NCBI RefSeq assembly: GCF_039539445.1
Contig: NZ_BAABDD010000009.1
Span: forward strand, 124,001 to 188,000
Origin: Salinactinospora qingdaonensis
GTDB lineage: Bacteria; Actinomycetota; Actinomycetes; Streptosporangiales; Streptosporangiaceae
Reading direction: 5' to 3'
Length of the DNA: 64,000 nt
Program-made: the position numbers and the translations under genes
Notes under the pieces: model-generated
What the model was told of the DNA's origin: nothing
The model's input: only the letters and a program-made list of their open reading frames with translations
The model's database searches: none
Shown: piece after piece, positions 45,638 to 54,741 of the stretch
Layout: each line of letters opens with the position of its first letter
How positions within the stretch are numbered: position 1 is the first letter of the stretch

Positions 45638-46288
45638 ATGAACCAGGTTCCGCAATGGCACTTACAAGGCGACTGGTTCGACGTTTGCAGCTGCGACGTC
45701 CCATGCCCCTGCTACTTTGCACAGCCGCCGACTAACGGCGCCTGCGAGGGCACGCTCGCCTGGCACATCCGCGAAGGCCGCTACGGAGACGTCGTCCTCG
45801 ACGGGTTGAACGTCATGGCCTTGGGGGCGTTCACCGGCAACATCTGGGTCGAGGGCACCAAGATGACAGCGGGGCTCTTCTTCGACGAGCGGGCCGACCA
45901 GCGCCAATGGGAGGCGCTCCAGACGATCTTCACCGGTCAGGCCGGAGGCTGGCCGCAAAAGATCGCCGAACTCATCGGGCAGACGACAGGCGTGGAGAGC
46001 GTTCCCATCGAGTTCGACACGGACGAGAACCTCGAATGGTGGAGCGCGCGCATCCCCGGTCGTGTCGAGGCCCGCGCCGAAGCGCTGACGGGGCCGACGA
46101 CGCTGCCCGGCCAACATGTCGAGGTGCACAACCCTGCCGGGAGCGAGGTCGGACCGGCAACGGGGACCGTGGCCACACAAGGGGTGGCCGTGACCGACCG
46201 GGCCGAGGCACTGACGTTCGAGTGGGACCACTCCAGCAAATCGAGCAAGCACATGCGGTTCGACTGGAGCGGGCCTGACGAGTCGTGA
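45638..46288 (+). CDS. DUF1326 family protein with Cys-rich N-terminus
   Basis: Cytoplasmic protein of 216 residues and unknown function. The N-terminal motif FDVCSCDVPCPCYFA (about 14-28) has four cysteines in a CXCX3CXC array, suited to binding metal. The ATG has AAAGGAGGGG just before it. Its stop overlaps the next gene (GTGA); DUF1326 and DUF2182 proteins are often encoded together, so they probably act as a pair. The pair lies between two tRNA-Pro genes. Metal handling is inferred from the cysteines. Confidence 0.75.
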   Translation: MNQVPQWHLQGDWFDVCSCDVPCPCYFAQPPTNGACEGTLAWHIREGRYGDVVLDGLNVMALGAFTGNIWVEGTKMTAGLFFDERADQRQWEALQTIFTGQAGGWPQKIAELIGQTTGVESVPIEFDTDENLEWWSARIPGRVEARAEALTGPTTLPGQHVEVHNPAGSEVGPATGTVATQGVAVTDRAEALTFEWDHSSKSSKHMRFDWSGPDES

Positions 46289-47091
46289 GCGGGCGCCTCG
46301 CCGGCCGCGTGCGGCGCGCCTCACGGGGAGAGGCGCTCCTCGTCGCCGCCCTGCTCGGGTTGGCGGCTCTGGCCTGGGCGGTCACCGGTCAGCTCGCCGA
46401 GCCGCACATGCGCTTCGGCCTACTGACCGGCGCGGGCGAGATGAGGGGCCAGGGAGGCGGTGCCGGCTCGACCCTGACGGTTCTCGGGCTGTTCCTCGTC
46501 ACCTGGACCGTCATGATGGTGGCGATGATGCTTCCCTCGGCCCTGCCGGCCGTCGTCACCTATGACCGCTGGGCGCAGCGGACCGGCCGGTCTCGTGGGG
46601 CCACCCTCCTGTTCGTGAGCGGTTACCTGCTCTCCTGGGCCGCCGCAGGAGTGGTCGCCTACCTCCTCATCGTTCACCTGGTGCCGCTACTACCCACGGG
46701 CGATACGGGCGTACGGCTGGGGGCGGCGGTACTCGTCGTGGCGGGCGTGTACCAGTTCACCCCGCTGAAGCGGGCGTGCCTTCGCCAGTGCCGGTCGCCG
46801 ATGGCGTTCATCGCCGCGTACGCGGCGCCGCTCCAGGCGGGGCCGTTGGCGAGAATGCGGGTCGGTGCCGCACACGGCGCCTACTGCCTAGGCTGCTGCT
46901 GGGCGCTGATGGCCGTTTTGCTGCTGCTCGGAATGATGAGCCTGACCTGGATGGCGTTGGTCGCGGCGGTCGTCCTTGTCGAGAAGGTGCTGCCGCACGG
47001 CGGATTGGTCAGCGGGATCATCGGTGGCGTACTCACAGCGGTCGGTCTTGTGCTGCTGGTTGGGGCGACGGCGCTTCCGGTCCTGGCCTGA
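46285..47091 (+). CDS. DUF2182 integral membrane protein
   Basis: 268 residues with about six to seven membrane helices. The Met-rich helix TWTVMMVAMMLPSALP (about 73-88), LKRACLRQCRSP (about 160) and GAYCLGCCWALM (about 197) give Cys and Met ligands typical of the family, predicted to bind metal in the membrane. It starts at GTG overlapping the DUF1326 stop, so the two are coupled. No export or thiol-redox function can be proven from sequence. Confidence 0.78.
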   Translation: MSGRLAGRVRRASRGEALLVAALLGLAALAWAVTGQLAEPHMRFGLLTGAGEMRGQGGGAGSTLTVLGLFLVTWTVMMVAMMLPSALPAVVTYDRWAQRTGRSRGATLLFVSGYLLSWAAAGVVAYLLIVHLVPLLPTGDTGVRLGAAVLVVAGVYQFTPLKRACLRQCRSPMAFIAAYAAPLQAGPLARMRVGAAHGAYCLGCCWALMAVLLLLGMMSLTWMALVAAVVLVEKVLPHGGLVSGIIGGVLTAVGLVLLVGATALPVLA

Positions 47092-47231
47092 ACGACTGAG
47101 CCCCCCGAACACGTTGCCGCCGCGCTCGCCCCCGCAGCTCGGGCGGCCGGAAACCTTGTCACGAACAGCCCCCACAATGCGATAGAGTTGGTGCTGTCCG
47201 CGGGCGGGAAACCCCCAACCCGCAGGGCGAC

Positions 47232-47308
47232 CGGGACGTAGCGCAGTTTGGCAGCGCACTTGACTGGGGGTCAAGGGGTCGTGGGTTCAAATCCCGCCGT
47301 CCCGACCA
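47232..47308 (+). tRNA. tRNA-Pro(GGG), copy 2
   Basis: Well-formed cloverleaf: acceptor CGGGACG/CGTCCCG, D stem GCGC/GCGC, anticodon loop CTGGGGG, T arm GTGGG-TTCAAAT-CCCGC, and encoded CCA. It decodes CCC/CCU. It is nearly identical to copy 1 1.9 kb upstream and is likely the functional gene. Confidence 0.95.
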
Positions 47309-47433
47309 GTGAAGCAGCAGGTCAGAAGGGGTGCCGCTCATCGGGCGGCACTCCTTCCGGCGTTTCCGGGACCCTCACTGGGGCCCAACTGGGGAAAGAG
47401 TGGGAAAGGCTTCCCCGTAGCCGGCCACCGGGG

Positions 47434-47463
47434 GCCTTGGTCCGCCGGTCGGCGGACCAAGGC
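47434..47463. terminator. Hairpin at the end of the transporter operon
   Basis: Perfect 13-bp stem (GCCTTGGTCCGCC and complement) with 4-nt loop GGTC. It lies 17 nt beyond the stop of the leftward binding-protein gene and can also stop the tRNA transcript. Confidence 0.75.
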
Positions 47464-47480
47464 ACAAGGCAGTGGGCGGA

Positions 47481-49448
47481 CTACTCGATGAAGTACTGTT
47501 CGGGGTTGGTGGGGCCGGGGTTGTTGTAGACGGCGGCGGCGTACATGCTTTCCGGCACGTTGTGGAAGTTGTTGGCGACGATGCCGTAGCTGGGCGGGCT
47601 CAGGCTGATGCCCATCACGTAGAACTGCTCTTGGGCGATGTCCAGGATCTGGGACATGAGCTCGTTTTGGCGCTGCGGGTCGGGGGAGGCGAGCAGCTCG
47701 TCGTAGAGCTCCATCTGGCGCCGGGGCGCCTCGGGGGGCCGCTGGCTCAGTTCGCTCTCGCCGTCGGAGACGTACCACTCCGCCCACGGGATGGCGAAGT
47801 TGGACTCGCCGTTGTGCAGCGGCACGTACCACCGCGGATCGAACAGTGCGCCCTTGAGCCCGTTGTCTCCCGACCACACGTTGGCGTCGTGGGCGTTGTT
47901 CTGCTTGCGCTCGTAGAACAGCGAGCGCTCCTCGGTCTCCAGCCGGGCCTCGATGCCGACCTCGGACCAGTAGCCGATCACCATCTCCATGGAGTCGACG
48001 ATGTCGGGCCGGAAGCCGCCGGGCACGGCGAGCGAGAAGGAGATCGGCTCACCGTCGGGTCCCAGACGCACCCCGTCGCTGTTGCGCTCGTCGTAGCCCG
48101 CCTCGTCCAGTAGCTCGTTGGCGCGCTCGACATCGTACTCGGTGTACTGCTTGGCGAGTTCCTCGTTGTAGAAGGGGGCGTCTCTGCGCGGCGCCGCCTG
48201 CCAGGGCTCGCCCTGCTCCTTGTAGACGACGTCGATGATCTCCTGGCGGTTGATCGCGTGCGACAGAGCGATCCGGAAGTCCTTGTCGCGGAAGATCTCC
48301 CGCATCGTCTCGTCCTGGTGCGTCAGGTTCAACGAGATGATGTTGGTGTTCATCTCGCCGGGCTGGAGCTCGAAGAAGTCGTAGTTGCCGCGTTCGCGGT
48401 TGTCCGCCAGGACCGATCGGTTGGCCAATGTGTTGAAATGGCGCGAATGCATGTTGATGTCGCCGTTGAGCGCCTGGGTGAGCATGACCTCCTCGTCCTG
48501 GACGACGTCGAAGACCACGCGGTCGATGTAGGGCAGTTGCCTGCCCTCGGGGTCGACCTTCCAGTAGTAGGGGTTGCGCTCCAGGATCATCTGCCCGGAG
48601 TCGGCCAGCGGCTCCTCGACCACCCACGGATACATCGTGGGGATGTCGGGGTTTTGCCAGTACAGTGATGTGTCGCCGACGGTGACCCCCACCTTGTGGT
48701 TGAGCATGTCGATCCAGCTATCGAACCCCTCCTCCTCTGCGAGCGCGGGGGCGTCGGGGTTGTAGTCGGCGTGGAACTCCTTGAGGTAGTGGGCGGGCTT
48801 GTTGACGACCTGGAAGTTGAGGAGATCCCACTGGGTCCACAGGGCGGAGGGTTCGGGGAAGATGAGTTTGACGGTCAGCTCGTCGATCTTCTCCGCTTGG
48901 CCCGGATCGTTGGCCGCGTCGGGCGACACTTCCGGGTTGCTGATGATGTCGTTCATCGCGAACACGATGTCTTCAGCGGTGAAGGGCTCGCCGTCGGACC
49001 ATTTGAGCCCCTCACGCAGATGGAAGGTGACCTCGGTGGCGTCCTCGTTGTACTCCCAGTCCTTGGCGAGGTTGGGGATGGTCTCCTCCCACTCGGGGTC
49101 CCACCTGGTCAGGTTCTCGTAGCCCACCGTGCGTCCCAGCCACGGCCAGTCGCCCACGCCCAGGATCGCCGACGTCCACTCGCCCCCGTAGGTTCCGAGC
49201 CGGTCGTGGGGCTCCACGACCACCGGCTCCTCAGGCAGCCGCTCCTCCAGCGGCGGTAGGTCGCCCGAATCGACTCGTTCGGCGAGCATCGGTGCCTGTT
49301 GGCCTCCAGTGGCACCGTCGCTTCCGTTTTCCGTGCCCTCCGGGTTCAGCGAGAAGAAGTCGCAGGCCGTGAGAGTCAGGGCCAGGGTTGTCGCGGTCAC
49401 CGCTTTGAGCAGGTGGCGGTGACCGCGAACGCGCATTGCAGGGTCCAT
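47481..49448 (-). CDS. Family 5 (dipeptide/oligosaccharide type) ABC binding lipoprotein
   Basis: Secreted lipoprotein of 655 residues that captures the substrate. After a signal peptide with lipobox LTAC comes the family 5 fold: VTFHLREGLKWSDGEPFTAE (about 137-156) is the usual motif, and FRIALSHAINRQEI is seen near 385. At this size, with few small-peptide features, it resembles binding proteins for oligosaccharides. GGAGGA precedes the ATG. It is the last gene of a minus-strand operon, which is unusual; the binding protein generally comes first. Confidence 0.85.
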   Translation of the reverse strand: MDPAMRVRGHRHLLKAVTATTLALTLTACDFFSLNPEGTENGSDGATGGQQAPMLAERVDSGDLPPLEERLPEEPVVVEPHDRLGTYGGEWTSAILGVGDWPWLGRTVGYENLTRWDPEWEETIPNLAKDWEYNEDATEVTFHLREGLKWSDGEPFTAEDIVFAMNDIISNPEVSPDAANDPGQAEKIDELTVKLIFPEPSALWTQWDLLNFQVVNKPAHYLKEFHADYNPDAPALAEEEGFDSWIDMLNHKVGVTVGDTSLYWQNPDIPTMYPWVVEEPLADSGQMILERNPYYWKVDPEGRQLPYIDRVVFDVVQDEEVMLTQALNGDINMHSRHFNTLANRSVLADNRERGNYDFFELQPGEMNTNIISLNLTHQDETMREIFRDKDFRIALSHAINRQEIIDVVYKEQGEPWQAAPRRDAPFYNEELAKQYTEYDVERANELLDEAGYDERNSDGVRLGPDGEPISFSLAVPGGFRPDIVDSMEMVIGYWSEVGIEARLETEERSLFYERKQNNAHDANVWSGDNGLKGALFDPRWYVPLHNGESNFAIPWAEWYVSDGESELSQRPPEAPRRQMELYDELLASPDPQRQNELMSQILDIAQEQFYVMGISLSPPSYGIVANNFHNVPESMYAAAVYNNPGPTNPEQYFIE

Positions 49449-49508
49449 CCCGTCTTCCTCCGTTCGTGGGGGATGATCGGCCGACACGGGAGAGCCGGCC
49501 GCGGTTTG

Positions 49509-50576
49509 TCAGGCCACTCCGGCGAGTTCCAGTTCCTCGGCGTGGTGACAGGCGGAGAGACGGCCGGGGGCGACCTCGCGCAACGGAGGCTCCTCGGCCG
49601 CGCACAGCTCGGTGGCATAGCGGCAGCGCGTGCGAAACGAGCAGCCGGAAGGCGGATTCGAGGGGTCGGGCACATCTCCGGTGAGCACGATCCGCCGGCC
49701 GCGGTCGCGCAGTCTCGGGTCGGGTTTGGGCACGGCGGACAGCAGCGCCTCGGTGTAGGGGTGGCGTGGCGCCGCGTAGAGCTGCGCGGTCGGGCTGAGC
49801 TCCACGATCCTGCCGAGGTACATGACCGCCACCCGGTCGCAGAGGTGCTCCACCACTGACAGGTCGTGGGAGATGAACAGGTAGGTGAGGTCGAACTCCT
49901 CTTGCAGGTCCTGCAACAGGTTCAGGATCTGGGAGCGCACGGAGACGTCCAGAGCGCTGACAGCCTCGTCGGCGACGACGAACCGAGGGGCGGGCACGAG
50001 CGCGCGGGCGATACTGACCCGCTGGCGCTCCCCGCCGGAGAACGCATGGGGGTAGCGCCGCATGTACTCGGGACGCAGCCCCACCCGGCGCAGCATGGCG
50101 GCCACCCGCTCCTCCAGCGCGGCGCCCGAGAGCCCCTCGGCGATCTTGAGCGGTTCGCCGACGATCTCGGCGAGCGTGCGGCGAGGGTTGAGCGAGGAGT
50201 GCGGGTTCTGGAAAATCATCCGCACCTCGCTGCGGTAGGTCCGGAGCTCCTGCTGGCTGAGCTCGGCCACCTCCAAGACGCGGCCGTCGGCGGCGTGGTA
50301 GCGGATGCCGCCGGTCATCTTGTCGTGGGTGCGGACAATACTCGAACCGAAGGTGGTCTTGCCGCAGCCCGACTCGCCGACCAGGCCGAGCGTCTCCCCG
50401 CGCGTGACCCGCAGGTCGACGCCGTCGACGGCTCGGACGTGGCCGGTGACCCGATTGCGGATGCCGCCGCGGATCGGGAAGTGCACCCGCAGATCGCTGG
50501 TTTCGAGGTGCACGGCGCCGTCCGCGGGAGCGGCGTTGGCCGCCTCGCCGGTGCCTTGACCGAGGTCAGTCGTCAT
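49509..50576 (-). CDS. Dipeptide-type ABC ATPase (DppF-like)
   Basis: 355-residue ATPase with Walker A GESGCGKTTFG (about 69), signature FSGGERQRVSIARAL (about 180), Walker B FVVADEAVSALDV and the switch His in FISHDLS. The C-terminal oligopeptide/dipeptide region carries cysteines (CSFRTRCRYATELC) typical of this family. Its ATG overlaps the stop of the other ATPase (ATGA). Confidence 0.92.
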   Translation of the reverse strand: MTTDLGQGTGEAANAAPADGAVHLETSDLRVHFPIRGGIRNRVTGHVRAVDGVDLRVTRGETLGLVGESGCGKTTFGSSIVRTHDKMTGGIRYHAADGRVLEVAELSQQELRTYRSEVRMIFQNPHSSLNPRRTLAEIVGEPLKIAEGLSGAALEERVAAMLRRVGLRPEYMRRYPHAFSGGERQRVSIARALVPAPRFVVADEAVSALDVSVRSQILNLLQDLQEEFDLTYLFISHDLSVVEHLCDRVAVMYLGRIVELSPTAQLYAAPRHPYTEALLSAVPKPDPRLRDRGRRIVLTGDVPDPSNPPSGCSFRTRCRYATELCAAEEPPLREVAPGRLSACHHAEELELAGVA

Positions 50577-51649
50577 CGCTGCTCCTTGGAGGTCGCGGTG
50601 GCGGGCGCCGCCGGCTGGTCATCGGTGCTGCCGTGCAGCAGGCAGCGCACCTCCCGGTCGGGGGCCACCGCCACGGGCGGGGGGAGTGTGACGTCGCAGC
50701 GGCCCGGCATGAACTCCGCGCAACGGTTGTGGAAGACGCACCCGCTGGGGCGGCGCGCCGGATCGGGAACGGTGCCGCGGATGGAGGGGAGGCGCTGGCG
50801 CCGTGCGCTGCCGATTTTGGGGATGGAGTCGAGCAGCGCGCGGGTGTAGGGGTGCTTGGGGGCGTGGAAGACGTCGTCCACGGGCCCCTTCTCGACGACC
50901 GTGCCGAGGTACATGACCGCCACGTCGTCGGCCATCTCCGCCACCACCCCCATGTCGTGAGTGATGAACATGATGGCCATCCCCGTCTCCCGCTGTAGGC
51001 CGCGCAGCAGGTCCATGATCTGGGCCTGGGTGGTGACGTCGAGGGCCGTGGTGGGCTCGTCGGCGATGAGCAGGGCGGGGTCGCAGGCCAGAGCCATCGC
51101 GATCATCACCCGTTGGCACATGCCGCCGGAGAGTTGGAAGGGGTAGGCGTCGGCGCGCTTGGCCGGGTCGGGGATTCCCACCGTGCCGAGGAGTTCGACG
51201 GCGCGCCGGCGCGCCTCTTTCCTGCTGATGTCGGAGTGCACCCGCAGCGCCTCGCCGATCTGGCTGCCGACCCGGTGCACCAGGGACAGCGAGCTCATCG
51301 GTTCTTGGAAGATCATCGCGATGTCCTTGCCGCGGATGTCGCGGATGCGGCGGCCGTGGGGAGAGAGGGCGGCGAGGTCGACCGGCGGCTGCGAAGAGCC
51401 GTCCTCGGCCGGGTGGTGCAGCAGGATCGAGCCGTCGACGATGCGGCCCGGCGGCTCCACGAGTTGCAGGATCGAGCGCGCGGTCACGCTCTTGCCGCAG
51501 CCGCTCTCGCCGACCACGCAGAGAGTCCGGCCGCGCCGGATCGTCAGGTCCACGCCGTCGACGGCCTGGACCGTGGTCTCGTCGGTGGTGAAGTGGGTCC
51601 GCAGTCCTTTCACCTCGACGAGCGGGGCACCGGTGCTGGGCACCGTCAT
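50573..51649 (-). CDS. Dipeptide-type ABC ATPase (DppD-like)
   Basis: 358 residues with Walker A GESGCGKSVTA (about 49), signature LSGGMCQRVMIAMAL (about 172), Walker B LLIADEPTTALDVT, switch His in FITHDMG, and the Cys-containing C-terminus CVFHNRCAEFMPGRC. I take the ATG with GGAGG six bases upstream rather than a GTG one codon earlier. It pairs with the following ATPase. Confidence 0.92.
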   Translation of the reverse strand: MTVPSTGAPLVEVKGLRTHFTTDETTVQAVDGVDLTIRRGRTLCVVGESGCGKSVTARSILQLVEPPGRIVDGSILLHHPAEDGSSQPPVDLAALSPHGRRIRDIRGKDIAMIFQEPMSSLSLVHRVGSQIGEALRVHSDISRKEARRRAVELLGTVGIPDPAKRADAYPFQLSGGMCQRVMIAMALACDPALLIADEPTTALDVTTQAQIMDLLRGLQRETGMAIMFITHDMGVVAEMADDVAVMYLGTVVEKGPVDDVFHAPKHPYTRALLDSIPKIGSARRQRLPSIRGTVPDPARRPSGCVFHNRCAEFMPGRCDVTLPPPVAVAPDREVRCLLHGSTDDQPAAPATATSKEQR

Positions 51650-51665
51650 CACCGTCCTCCCTGTC

Positions 51666-52811
51666 CTACTTGTAGGGGTCGGCGGAGTCCCGGACTCCGT
51701 CGCCCACGAAGTTCAGAGCCAGGACCGCCAGCGCCACGGCGACCCCGGGGGCCAGCACCCATGGGGCGGTCGCGATCGATCGGATGTTCTGGGCCTCCTG
51801 CAACAGCACGCCCCAACTGACCACAGGCGGTTGCAGCCCCAGACCGAGGAAGGACAGCGCCGTCTCGGCGAGGATCATGTAGGGGATGGCCAGCGTCAGC
51901 GACGCGATGATGTGACTGGTGAACGACGGGAGCATGTGGCGCAAGATGATGCGGGGCCGGCTGCACCCGTCGAGCCGGGCCGCGACCACGAAGTCCTCCT
52001 CGCGCAACGACAGGAATCGGCCGCGTACCACCCGGGCGAGGTCGGTCCACCCGATCACCGAGAGGATGACCGTGATGGCGAAGTAGGTCTGTAACGGACC
52101 CCAGTCCTTGGGCACGATGGCGGACAGCCCCAGCCACAGGGGGATCGTGGGCAGGGACATGAGGAACTCGATCGCCCGCTGGATGGCGGTGTCGACCCGT
52201 CCGCCGTAGTAGCCGGAGGCGCCGCCGAGCACGATGCCGAGCACGAAGGTAACGGCCACGCCCATGAGACCGATGGACAGCGAGACGCGGGTGCCGTAGA
52301 TGAGGCGGGACAGCACGTCCCGCCCGTTTCGGTCGGCGCCGAACAGGTACATCCGGTCGTCGGGGTCGACCGTGCCCACCAGATGGCGGTCGGTGGGGAA
52401 CAGTCCCCACATCTCGTAAGGCTCGCCTTTGACAAAGAAGCCGATGGGGATCTTGCTGGACTCGTCCACGTCGTAGACGCGGGCCAGGGTCTCCTCGTCG
52501 ACCTGGGAGACGTAGTCGTGGACGTAGAGGCCGAAGTCGACGCCTCCGCCTGAGGTGTCGACGATGTGGAGCTGTTGGGGCGGGGCGTGGGTGTAATCGG
52601 CGTCGTAGGCGTCGGGGGTGGTCGGCGCCAGGAACTCGGCGAACACGGCCACCAGCACGAAGCCCAGCGTTACGCACGCGCTCGCCATCGCCATGCGGTG
52701 CTTGCGGAACCGCCACCACACCAGCTTCCACTGGGGGGCGACCGCGATCTCGGAGCCGTCCTCCGGATCGGGGCCGGGGAGTTCTTCGGGGAGAGAGGAT
52801 TGGGTTGCCAC
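51666..52811 (-). CDS. ABC permease (DppC-like)
   Basis: Second membrane subunit, 381 residues. The N-terminal part has one membrane helix (about 43-62), followed by a large extracytoplasmic loop (about 65-165). The main permease block (about 175-375) contains the EAA-like motif (FVVAARLDGCSRPRIILRHM). A GTG starts it, 19 nt after the partner permease. Confidence 0.9.
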   Translation of the reverse strand: MATQSSLPEELPGPDPEDGSEIAVAPQWKLVWWRFRKHRMAMASACVTLGFVLVAVFAEFLAPTTPDAYDADYTHAPPQQLHIVDTSGGGVDFGLYVHDYVSQVDEETLARVYDVDESSKIPIGFFVKGEPYEMWGLFPTDRHLVGTVDPDDRMYLFGADRNGRDVLSRLIYGTRVSLSIGLMGVAVTFVLGIVLGGASGYYGGRVDTAIQRAIEFLMSLPTIPLWLGLSAIVPKDWGPLQTYFAITVILSVIGWTDLARVVRGRFLSLREEDFVVAARLDGCSRPRIILRHMLPSFTSHIIASLTLAIPYMILAETALSFLGLGLQPPVVSWGVLLQEAQNIRSIATAPWVLAPGVAVALAVLALNFVGDGVRDSADPYK

Positions 52812-52830
52812 GTGCGTGCACCTTGACCCT

Positions 52831-53817
52831 TCACTGGTACCGGATGCGCGGGTCCCACCACGCGAGCAGGAGGTCGGAAATGAGGGTGCCGATGACCGTC
52901 AGGGTGCCGAGGATGAGGATGAAGCTGCCGGCCAGGTACATGTCCTGGCTCATCAGCGCGCTCAGCAGCAGCGGTCCCGTCGTCTCCAAGCTGAGGACGA
53001 TGGAGACCAGCACTTCCCCGCCGATGAGTGTGGGCAGAATCCACCCGATCGTGCTGATGAAGGGGCTCAGCGCCATGCGCACCGGATACTTGAGAATGAC
53101 CCGCCACTCGGGCAGGCCCTTGGCCCGCGCCGCGACCACGTAGGGCTTGCGCAGCTCGTCGAGGAGGTTGGCGCGCAGCACCCGGATGAGGGAGGCTGTG
53201 CCCGCGGTTCCGATGACGATCATGGGAATCCACAGGTGCGACAGCAGGTCCATGACCTTGCCGAGGTTCCACGCCGCCTCGGCGTACTCGGGGGAGAACA
53301 GGCCGCTGACGCTCTGCCCGAAATAGCGAAACGAGATCCAGACGAAAATCAGCGCCAGCAGGAAGTTCGGCGTGGCGATCCCGACGAATCCGATGAAGGT
53401 GAAGACGTAGTCGCCGATCGAGTTCTGCCGCACCGCGGAGTAGACCCCGATGGGAAAGGCGATCGCCCAACTGAACAGCAGGGTGCTGATCGCCAGGAAG
53501 CAGGTCAGGCCGATCCGTTCCCAGATGAGCGAGGACACCGGCCTGCCCAGCTTGAACGACTCTCCGAAGTCCCCGTGCAGCAGGATTCCGGAGATCCACT
53601 TGTAGTACTGCACGTAGAAGGGCTCGCCCAGCCCGTAGCGGGCTTCGAGCGCCTCCACTTGGGCGGGGTCGACGCTTTCTCCCTGCGAGGACAGTTCGGC
53701 GATGTAGGCGCTGAGGAAGTCCCCCGGCGGGAGCTGGATAATCACGAACGACACCAGCGAGATCGCGAACAGCGTGGGGATCATGTAGAGCAGGCGCCGG
53801 ATCACGAACGTGCCCAT
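52831..53817 (-). CDS. ABC permease (DppB-like)
   Basis: First membrane subunit, 328 residues, with six membrane helices. It begins MGTFVIRRLLYMIPTLFAIS, the standard start of DppB proteins, and has the EAA motif (YVVAARAKGLPEWRVILKY) near 230. Together with the DppC-like protein it forms the transport channel. Confidence 0.92.
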   Translation of the reverse strand: MGTFVIRRLLYMIPTLFAISLVSFVIIQLPPGDFLSAYIAELSSQGESVDPAQVEALEARYGLGEPFYVQYYKWISGILLHGDFGESFKLGRPVSSLIWERIGLTCFLAISTLLFSWAIAFPIGVYSAVRQNSIGDYVFTFIGFVGIATPNFLLALIFVWISFRYFGQSVSGLFSPEYAEAAWNLGKVMDLLSHLWIPMIVIGTAGTASLIRVLRANLLDELRKPYVVAARAKGLPEWRVILKYPVRMALSPFISTIGWILPTLIGGEVLVSIVLSLETTGPLLLSALMSQDMYLAGSFILILGTLTVIGTLISDLLLAWWDPRIRYQ

Positions 53818-53913
53818 GTCACCTCCACAGGACGGCGCGCCGGACGGGCGGGGTGGGCGGTGCCCCGCCCCGCCGCGCAGGGGCGCACGGTGGGGCGGGG
53901 CGAGGCAGCGGTG

Positions 53914-54741
53914 TCAGAGGACATGGGTGACGGAGCCCTGCACGAGGTGGGCCCCGTCGAGGTCCCACACGCCGAGCCGGCCGCACATGCCGTAGCGGGG
54001 CGCTCCGGCAGCGGGAGCGGCCGTGTGCACAGTCGCCTCCGCCAGGTGGGGCGCTGTTCCCGACGCGAGGTCGTCCAGGTGCGCTCCGGTGCGGCGCGCC
54101 TGCTCTCGGGCGCCCCGCAGCCACTTTTCGCGCCACTGTGCGACCTTTGGCGCGACGAGCTGAGCCGCGGCTTCGTGCAGCGGCGCGAGCTCTTGTGGGC
54201 CGTGGGCCAGCACCCGGTCGCGCAGCGCGAGGTAGCCCTCGACTGCGAGGTCGCGGCGCTGGCGGGCGGCGCGTGCCGCCCGCCCCTCCGTTGCGTCGGC
54301 GGGGGCCTCGGCCTCCTCAGCAGGAGGCACGGCCACGGCCTGCGCGTAGCGTTGCGGGTCGGCGAGCACCTCGGGTGGGAAGGTGAGGACGGCGTCGCCG
54401 ACCTCGGGCAGGCCGGCGTTTTGCATGACGACCAAGATCTCCAAGTCGCCGCTGACGTTGACGAGGCGGTGCACCGTGCCGGGGGTGAACCACAGCAGGG
54501 TGCCGGAGGCCAATTCGGTCTCGGCGTAGCCGCGTGAGCTCAAGGTCTCCAACCGTCCCTGCCCGGCCAGGACCACGTAGCCTTCGGCCGAGGCGGTGTG
54601 CAGGTGTGGGCTGCCGCCGCGTTTACCGTCGGCGGCTTCCCAGTCGTAGACCCGCAGGCGGGAAACTGCCGTAGCGCCGGGGAAGGACGCTCCCGTCGCA
54701 AGCGGGGCGCCGGGCCCGGCGAGGCCGTCGTGTTCTGTCAC
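53914..54741 (-). CDS. Cupin-domain protein
   Basis: 275-residue protein. The N-terminal half is a cupin barrel (about 25-110) with metal-ligand pattern HLHTASAEGYVVLAGQGRLE and a second His in FTPGTVHRLVN. The C-terminal half (about 140-275) is Ala/Arg-rich and helical, with no recognised domain. It overlaps the upstream gene by 4 nt (ATGA), so it belongs to the same operon. An isomerase or sugar-binding role fits the neighbours, but is inference. Confidence 0.7.
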   Translation of the reverse strand: MTEHDGLAGPGAPLATGASFPGATAVSRLRVYDWEAADGKRGGSPHLHTASAEGYVVLAGQGRLETLSSRGYAETELASGTLLWFTPGTVHRLVNVSGDLEILVVMQNAGLPEVGDAVLTFPPEVLADPQRYAQAVAVPPAEEAEAPADATEGRAARAARQRRDLAVEGYLALRDRVLAHGPQELAPLHEAAAQLVAPKVAQWREKWLRGAREQARRTGAHLDDLASGTAPHLAEATVHTAAPAAGAPRYGMCGRLGVWDLDGAHLVQGSVTHVL

